Below are positions 19,261-25,883 of a DNA stretch of 25,883 bases, piece after piece. Below the pieces are notes generated by a model that had not been told where the DNA came from, made no database searches, and saw nothing but the letters and a program-made list of their open reading frames with translations. Origin of the DNA: Elysia marginata (Eukaryota > Mollusca > Gastropoda > Plakobranchidae). The first letter of the stretch is position 1; each line of letters opens with the position of its first letter. The stretch spans positions 49,799 through 75,681 of the forward strand of contig BMAT01005775.1 in NCBI GenBank assembly GCA_019649035.1, given 5' to 3'. The position numbers were made by a program, and so were the translations under genes.

Positions 19261-21623
19261 GACAACTTGCATTTCAGCTAGAATCACGATTTGTAGTTTC
19301 TATTGTTAGGTGCAGCGAACAGAGTGAAGAAGCACACTATCACCCTTGTTTATAAAAGAAGTAGCCGCTTCACTAGGCCGTCGAACGATTGTGGTCAATT
19401 GAATAACTTCTAGCGCTAAGAGCCTGCCTAAACAAAGATAGTACATTGTCACAGATTGCCCTATTTAAGAGCCATCATCTTGCTGTTACAGTAATTCATT
19501 CTGTTTCACTGCCTCTTTGTAAGTGGAAACTGCTACATAAGTAATGTCTCAGTCGAGCATCTCCGATGATGAAACAAACCAAAAATCATAATTACTACAA
19601 TCCAAAGTTTAGAGGTTGCACTGTTTTGATTGCTGGTCCTCGAACCTCCTTCCTTGAAAAGTATTGTAATTAGATTTTAATTTTCTATGCCTGTCTTGAA
19701 AGTGTAGATGCAAAGCATCATTAAATTTCCATTCCGCCCGATACGTTGATGTCGCCTTCTTGCAATACACGCTTACGCCCCCTTCCAATTATTGTTCTAG
19801 GCAATGCATTCTAAGAAATGTACATGTTTTTTTTTAACTGGGTACGTGTGTGATGAAAAGAAGAAGAATCTAAAAGCCATTGATTTGACCTCTTGTGGGC
19901 TTTCGAGTCTTGTTTCTTTCTTTCTTTTTTTAACATTCTACGTTTGTGGGGTGGGCGATTAAAAAGCAGCTGTAAGCAATCCTGTCACATTATGCCTTAT
20001 ATTGAACGTTGACGACACGTCATGTGCCTTCTGACCTGGCAATATGAAAATGTAAGTTGTAGAAGAGAAATTGCGCACTATGAGTAGATCTACCTTTTGT
20101 AAGTAAATGTTTCTTGTGTCATCAAATTTAACACTAATAAGAGTCTCAATATAAATTCGCACCATTGTTTAAAACAAAAGTGTAAAGATATTAGTGCACG
20201 AATTCACCTCTCTCTAACTCCTAAATCACATCGCCTGACTTCCCAGTGGTACGGTAATCTTTCTGGTACAGTTACTGTAGTGTATCAACAAACTAATTTT
20301 GAGCACTCGTCACTAGACCGCCACTGCACTCGCACTGCGCTTCTCCATCATCCTGACAGCAGTTTAAGGTATCAAGTCTTGTCGATATCAGGAACACAGA
20401 AAGCTTCGTCTGATAGTCATTCTTGAGAGTGTCGATTACGGAAACCGGTCTATTTTTGTACCAAGCTATTCTAGAAGTGTGCTATTTTTATACCTGTTTT
20501 TCTATTTATTACCCGAGGCTTGGTGAAGGGTAGAAACTTTAGGGCCGGGGTAAAGTTTTATTTTCTGTAAACCTTTAGGCGACTAGATGCAAGCGTCGAA
20601 CGAAACTTTAGAGGAGTAAATCGATCGTTAGAAGTATATTTCTTACTTGAAATAAAAAACCAAACGCTGATTTCTGTTCTGTTTATGCTGCAGTGTGAGG
20701 GGTCTCTGTCGTAAGTCAAAGAATCAGAACCAGCTGAATGGCGCGGGTTTGTAATCTGCCCTTGGGCTATTTATGGACTTATCTTTACCCAGACGGTAAA
20801 GCTAACCTTAACTGGTGGCGGTCAAGAAGATTTCCTGTGCAAAGAAGTACAAAATAATGTACACTTTATCACAATAGCCATGCACCACCAAATACTCAGT
20901 GGCTGGATAGCTTATCGCTGAGAAGATTCTGTACTGGCCTTGTGGCTTCCATCCCTGATAGACTTGGCTCTCGGGCTCTCTCAGACTGGACGATTGTAGA
21001 TCTCAGACTTGAAGGTTGTGCGGTATTCAAACTGTGGCCGTGAATAGCTCGCTTAATCTACTAGCGGCCGGGCGAGCCTGAGCGAGCGGGACAGCACTTA
21101 ATCCCCCTAGTCGTCTGGTGGTCGCGATTTATGGGGCTGTCAATACAGGCAGCTGGCCGAGGGCGCTACTGGCCACTGTAACAAGTCAGCTACATGTATC
21201 AGGTAAGCAACGAGGATTGTTGACTCCACAAAATGAGTGATTAAAGCTTGTATCAAAGGATCAATCTTGTGTTTACAAACAATGTAAATCCAGCTGGTTT
21301 CGTCATATCTAACGCCCCCTTTCTCTCTCCGCCTAAAAGATTTTAACAACTCCCCTGCTCCGCCTTTAGGTCTAACGAAGACCACCCCCCTCCTCGAAAA
21401 TAAATGTTGCAACGATGATAGCTGGACGAAGAACAAGTTCCATAAAGAAAATTATTACTGCAAGAGATATATTTCCTACATAATTTGGGATTGCCTATGT
21501 ATAACATTATTTATCCGGGTGTGATGATGCTGAGTGCCGTCGAGATCTACAGTGTAGTCATAAATTGTTTGTCTTTAAACAAAGATAGAGCTTGAAGGAT
21601 ACTGTACATAAATTGTACTACTA

Positions 21624-21785
21624 CTGTTGTCAGGGTGTAGACTTCAATCTGGTGGTCGACCATCATTAGAGACTTCAGTTTGGTGGTGCACTATCAATAT
21701 CATTAACGGCCTCAGTGAGTCTCGGCTACTCCTGTTGTCAGGGTGTAGACTTCAATCTGGTGCTGCACTATCATTAGCCACATGC
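21624..21785. repeat. Degenerate tandem repeat, offset 108 bp
   Basis: CTGTTGTCAGGGTGTAGACT and the following TCAATCTGGTG appear at 21624 and again at 21732. A third partial copy lies between them (GACTTCAGTTTGGTGGTGCACTATCA, from about 21671), giving roughly 2.5 units. The open frame across it (21627-21836) simply reflects the repeat. Confidence 0.75.
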
Positions 21786-22673
21786 AGCAGAAAAGCTTTC
21801 CGTATCACCATGACTCAATGCTTTTTAGTCTGTTGAAACACATCGGTAGTCCGTGTGAGAAACTTGCCCTTGTTCATAAATTCGATGCGCTTGCAGTACG
21901 AATATCAATTCAGATGACTCATGCATTGGTTTGAGTTGGACACGTCTGTAAGAGCTCACAGAAATATCGACGAAGGGTTGTTAGATTCGATACACATTCA
22001 CAGATAATGGTCGTTTTCGATATCACATAAACTTTCGATTCCTATTCTTCCAATCTAAAAATGGGAATGACGTGCTTCTCTGTGGTTTGCGCCAAAATTT
22101 GCTAATTAAAACAAGAAAGGGAAAGAACAACTACACGGAGATGTGCCAAGTTGCTAGCCTATTCCAGAAATAGAGAGAGGCAATCCTATCTGTTTCACAG
22201 CCATGTAAAATTTTTCAGCGTTATGAATGCACTTTTCGGATGCGGAGTCTATCATGCGTAGGAATAATGATTTTGCCAGATTCGTAACGATCAACTATTC
22301 GCTGATTGGTCTAAAAGATACTTAACATTGCTAGTATTCCACCTAAAGCATGAAGCATGATGAGAATTGATAATCGAATAAAAATGTGAGGAGAAAATAT
22401 GCTAAAGCGTATTAGATTTCACTGTAGTTCCAACATTTATAATTCATCACACAGCCATTGATGTCAGCAGCAATCCTTCAGACTTTCACAAGTGTTTGTT
22501 GAGCGGACCTATGAATGCGATTTAGACAAGCAAAGAGAATAATTCATAAAACTCAAAGACAGTTTTTTCATTGATTAAACGAATCTATGTTGTCAGTGAC
22601 ATTTCAACGGCACCAACAGTTAGTACAATAAAGGCTGACACAGTTTTCAGTGTGTGCGAGAAAAATTAGCAGG

Positions 22674-22970
22674 TCAAGGCATGGGGTCAAGTATTGCGGG
22701 GTTTAGTCTCAGAGCTTTGACTGCTGACTGATCTGGTTTTTGATTACTGGTCGATACGCAACATCCAGGCGTTACGAGTTGCTCTACTTCGCTACCTGGT
22801 GAACGTTGTTGTGGATCATCGATCTCACTAAGCAACAGGTTTGTTGCTGTGTCGACCCCCAAAAAACCAATTGGTGAATGTAGGTTCGGCAAGACCATGA
22901 TTTGTCTTTCATTAAATCTCAACTTTCGGTTTTTTTTTTCATCTAACCCCTTGACGTCAATATTCTTCAT
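22674..22970 (-). CDS. Unidentified open frame starting in the right part of direct-repeat copy 1
   Basis: A 98-codon frame beginning MKNIDVKGLDEKKNRK whose first codons overlap direct-repeat copy 1. It lies in sequence GC-richer than its flanks. The body is mixed hydrophobic/polar with one Cys pair and no recognised motif or signal peptide. The other repeat copy gives a much shorter frame from the equivalent ATG. It could be a remnant of an inserted element or chance; a host gene is not supported. Confidence 0.15.
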   Translation of the reverse strand: MKNIDVKGLDEKKNRKLRFNERQIMVLPNLHSPIGFLGVDTATNLLLSEIDDPQQRSPGSEVEQLVTPGCCVSTSNQKPDQSAVKALRLNPAILDPMP

Positions 22971-23102
22971 GCCTGGGGTCGCTCAAGTGCTTTCTATTCT
23001 CCCTGCTTTACACTGCGTTGTGAAAAACTAGCAATTCATCTTTTCTTTGCGACGAAATTCCTCTCCATTTATTTACTCTTCATCTTTTGTCACACCCAAA
23101 CT
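22951..23102. repeat. 152-bp direct repeat, copy 1
   Basis: Begins TTGACGTCAATATTCTTCAT and ends TTTTGTCACACCCAAACT. It matches copy 2 (23840-23991) at 148 of 152 positions with no gaps. It contains the full TGACGTCA palindrome at its left edge. Confidence 0.95.
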
Positions 23103-23839
23103 AGTTATAGGGAGCAAAAAGAAGCCAGCACCTCAGGCTTCTAATCCACGCGACTATCATATTGGAGGAATAGAATATGCAAAGAGCACCAGGTACGTGA
23201 AAGCAATGGCTGCTTTAATTGTGGTCGTTTGCAAACTCTTTTGTTGTTGTCGGGAAGAATAACCTTTTAAGTATGATGTATAACGTTATAGTGCATCTTG
23301 GTATCTGTACCACCGAAGTTTGCTGTTGTGAATTCCAAGGCCAACTCGGCATGTGACCTGCGCTCAATGCGCTGTTTAATGACCCTGACCTCCCCGAGTG
23401 AACAAATCAAGGACCAGCCAAGTATAAGCCGAATCGTCTCTGAATACAAAGATGGCCATTGTTCTAGTCAAGGAAGAAACGCAACGCTCTAAGCCAAATC
23501 AATTAAAGCTTGTTTTTGAAATATTTCGCACTAAACTTGTTCGTTTGTGGTGGAATTTAGCTGAGTTAAAATTTATTTTAGAAACTAAAAAGAATTGATT
23601 GAACTTACTGAAGTTACTGAAGTTTAAGCCCCAAAAGCTTATACATAACAATCGTTGTATGGTAAGTGAAGTGAAGTTAGAAAGAAAAGAGTGACAGACT
23701 ACAAATATATAGCTGCGAGATGTGTTTAGTTTTCTTACATTTTGTTAAAAGTATTCGACTTAATAATAATATAAGAAATGTTTCAGATTGAAAGGCAGAG
23801 AAACTTTCCAAAACAGTAACATCCTGTTTACATTACTTA
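23103..23839. other. Segment between the 152-bp direct repeats
   Basis: 737 bp, partly GC-richer. GGAGCAAAAAGAAGCC...AGCACCAG|GTACGTGA (about 23111-23192) looks like a small exon with an AG before and a strong donor after, reading SKKKPAPQASNPRDYHIGG in one frame. A 64-codon frame at 23298-23492 and its antisense shadow are unassigned. TTACTGAAG is tandemly doubled near 23605-23622. No family was recognised. Confidence 0.35.
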
Positions 23840-23991
23840 TTGACGTCAATATCCTTCATGCCTGGGGTCGCTCAAGTGCTTTCTATTCTCCCTGCTTTAC
23901 ATTGCGTTGTGAAAAACTAGCACTTCATCTTTTCTTTGCGACGAAATTCCTCTCCATTTATTTACTCTACATCTTTTGTCACACCCAAACT
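23840..23991. repeat. 152-bp direct repeat, copy 2
   Basis: Same orientation as copy 1, with four substitutions and no indels (about 97% identity). Flanks on both sides are unrelated to those of copy 1. Offset between copies is 889 bp. No short target-site duplication is visible outside the pair. Confidence 0.95.
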
Positions 23992-24347
23992 CATTCTTTT
24001 CTCATTTAATAACCGACAAAGGCCCAGATTACGAAATGTTGCGACCGTCTGGTTTTGCCCTTTCACGGTGTGTTAGTGTTCGCTGTTCAGCAGTATGCAG
24101 AAGGCCTCGTGTAAATTTTGTGAAGCTGTGCGACAGTCAGTGTGTTGACATAAAGAACGCCCTGGAGCAGGCTGAAGGACGAAGCCAGGTGACAACCAGA
24201 ACCTTTGCCCGAATTTTGATCTCAATTCATTTTAGAATTGAATCCCACGGTCTGGTTATGCCGGCAAAGAAAATGAATGGGGTGCACGTCTTGCCGAAGT
24301 TCAAGGAGCTGTTTTATATGAATTATAAGTTAGCTATAGTTTCTTGA
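23976..24347 (+). CDS. Unidentified 123-codon open frame in GC-richer sequence
   Basis: The frame begins in the end of repeat copy 2 (MSHPNSFFSH) and runs through DKGPDYEMLRPSGFALSRC and NFVKLCDSQCVDIKNALEQA to FKELFYMNYK. From about 24015 to 24320 it is clearly GC-richer than its surroundings, as coding or formerly coding DNA would be. A donor-like site, GAAGCCAG|GTGACA, lies at 24189/24190, so only part may be exon. No domain is recognised. It may be an unannotated exon, a decayed gene fragment or chance. Confidence 0.25.
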   Translation: MSHPNSFFSHLITDKGPDYEMLRPSGFALSRCVSVRCSAVCRRPRVNFVKLCDSQCVDIKNALEQAEGRSQVTTRTFARILISIHFRIESHGLVMPAKKMNGVHVLPKFKELFYMNYKLAIVS

Positions 24348-24349
24348 AT

Positions 24350-25864
24350 ATCATTCGAATTCCGCAAGAAAGCTAACTTAGAAGTTAGAGGAAAGTTCTG
24401 ACCTCTACATTGTCCTCGATCTCCACATTGAAAAGTAATTCTAAGCTTTATGACACACGTATAAGATGTAGAGCTTTGAATATTTAACAATCACCTGGTG
24501 TCTGTGTCTCAGCACTGATTTGCTCAAATTCGACAGGCCGACAACTTGACCTTTATTCAAGAAATAGACGATTTTCTTATTTTGCCGGAATCCTTTTCTC
24601 TTTCATGACTGCTTTCTTTGCTAATGCTACTGTCCCTGAAAGGCCTATTGTTTAACATGTTACAGCTACATAATCTTCAAACTATCCTGAGTGATTGATA
24701 TTCACTCACTCACTACCCTTCTAGCCATGGGCAACTAGGGCAGCAAGTGATTGATATTATAGGGAACGAGATTTCAACAAGAGTAGCGGAACTTTCCTGG
24801 TGTCTCTCCACTATCTTATGAATACAAATATTACAATCTTTTGAAATTTATGCGACAGATTTATTTTGAAGATAAACTCTCTATAATTTTTAAGTTCTAG
24901 ATGTCAAATCGTTTATAAAAGTAAGATACTTACCCTACAATCTAGGTCTAGATTACAATAACCATTTTAGTATTTTGGAGTGTTTCCTTGAGGAAAAGGG
25001 ACGTTACTCTTGTTTTACCTCTAATCTCATTCACCCAAACCCTGCACTTTCATATGTGAGTGATACAAGAAGAGAAGTTATTACATATTGCATGCATTTC
25101 CCGCTCCTGAATCTTCCCTATAGAACCTTCGTCCACACCTCTCTTCACACTTTAAGAGTATATACTTCCTACCGTACCGCTCAACTAAAAGCAGACTTGT
25201 TGAAGTGAATTATCTATGGTGGTCTAATTTTTTACTGTAGACCAAAAAAAAATATTCTGTCCATTCTACAGGAAATCTCCACGCGTGCACGTGCGGCAAC
25301 ATTAGGTGATGATATAACAAGGAAATGTTGATCACATTTACAGCAATGCTTCTTTGTTGACACTGTCTACACTGTCTCCTATAATCATGGTGAAGTGGTC
25401 TTGTTTTTTTTCTCTTTGAATCAGTTGTTTTTAAGTTAGTGCTTCAAGCACTTATTCGTAATGTGATAAAAAAAACCTCGTTTTTTTTAATTGGTCTCTG
25501 GCGCCGAAAGATTACAATTCATAACTGGTTTTAATCCGTGAGCCACATCAAGCTTTGATCGAGATCGCACTGAAAACGAGAGATAGGGAAACATTCCACA
25601 CACGACACAAACACAGTGCGTTATCTTTTATCTCAGGTTAAACAGTTTGACTGAAGTGTTTTTGTTTTATCCCCCCTAGGACCATCGAAATAAGTAGGTC
25701 ATGTATGTTAATTTCTGAATACTTGAAATGAAAATGAATGAAGCTTTGAGGATCAGATAATCTCTTTAACACTTGAAACTGTACAACTGGGGCAAGGCTA
25801 CTATCAACGTGGCACAACTTAACCTAACTTATGAAACTTATTGAACATGAAACGAAACATAATT
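24350..25864. other. AT-rich sequence, presumed intron
   Basis: No gene or clear repeat supported. GTGATTGATATT occurs twice around a CTAGCCATGGGCAACTAG segment (24692-24758), and a TCTAGATTACAAT motif near 24947 recalls the one at 9290. An open frame at 24975-25208 has no recognisable motif. Confidence 0.35.
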
Positions 25865-25883
25865 GGGGGGGGGGGGGGGGGGG
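25865..25883. repeat. G homopolymer at the window edge
   Basis: Nineteen G in a row up to the last base. Its true length is uncertain because homopolymers are prone to sequencing error. Confidence 0.95.

Larger units (their letters stand above)
14883..25883 (+). other. Presumed intron 2 of RhoU-like gene (runs off the window)
   Basis: Starts at GTAAGC (14883). The last coding exon expected for RhoU-type genes was looked for by its conserved motifs (DEFDKLRPLCY, VGTQSDLR, CSALTQKNLKEVFD, WWKKYCCFV) and not seen, so at least 11 kb of intron is implied. Most of 14883-18100, 18230-21600 and 24350-25864 shows no gene. Items within it that stand out are listed separately. A nested gene or separate transcript cannot be excluded. 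Confidence 0.6.

Noticed and set aside
21140-21436. 98-codon minus-strand frame with RRGVVFVRPKGGAGELL
   Set aside because: It arises from a pyrimidine-rich + strand stretch; there is no homology that I recognise and no splice context.
22951-23991. Direct repeats as the LTRs of a small LTR element
   Set aside because: No target-site duplication, tRNA primer-binding site or polypurine tract is visible, and no family proteins are recognised inside. A TG...CA reading is possible but weak because TGACGTCA is a palindrome.

Overview
The window looks like non-coding-rich nuclear DNA from an invertebrate animal, most likely a mollusc and perhaps a heterobranch gastropod. It has long AT-rich introns, GT-AG splice sites, tRNA-derived SINE and LINE debris, a pogo-like DNA transposon, and scattered TAGATC/AGATCT and ACATGTA motifs that I associate with gastropod genomes. 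The phylum is an inference from style and is not proven by any single gene.

One gene is securely identified: the 5' part of a RhoU (Wrch-1)-like atypical Rho GTPase on the + strand. Coding exon 1 (12111-12435) encodes a Pro/Gly/Thr-rich N-terminal tail, the P-loop and switch I. Exon 2 (14824-14882) encodes the strand leading to DTAGQ. Both splice junctions keep frame. I could not find the last exon (DEFDKLR... to the CAAX-like end) before the right edge, so intron 2 probably runs from 14883 past 25883. Upstream are a strong acceptor in the 5' leader (12034/12035), an 11-codon uORF ending one base before the start codon, and a weak Inr+DPE promoter candidate near 10924.

The left part (1-10122) is mostly intergenic and repeat-rich. 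In order it holds a 3-copy 114-bp tandem array, a tRNA-like fragment, an unidentified basic ORF on the minus strand (2568-3149), a minus-strand tRNA-derived SINE, a 45-bp minisatellite, a decayed 3' end of a CR1/L2-type LINE, and an 819-bp non-autonomous pogo/Tigger-like element with 24-bp inverted ends and TA target duplications. A 552-base assembly gap follows (10123-10674).

The right part (14883-25883) is probably intron 2 of the GTPase gene. It holds a short PHD-finger-tail-like putative exon (about 18127-18225), a degenerate 108-bp tandem repeat (21.6 kb), and a GC-richer block at 22.7-24.35 kb with two 152-bp direct repeats (4 differences) and unidentified open frames. It ends in a G homopolymer. 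I see no sign of a new biological system. The most useful leads are the uORF/main-start arrangement, the repeat-built N-terminus of the GTPase, the shared SINE/LINE tail, the PHD-like exon and the 22.9-24.0 kb duplication.
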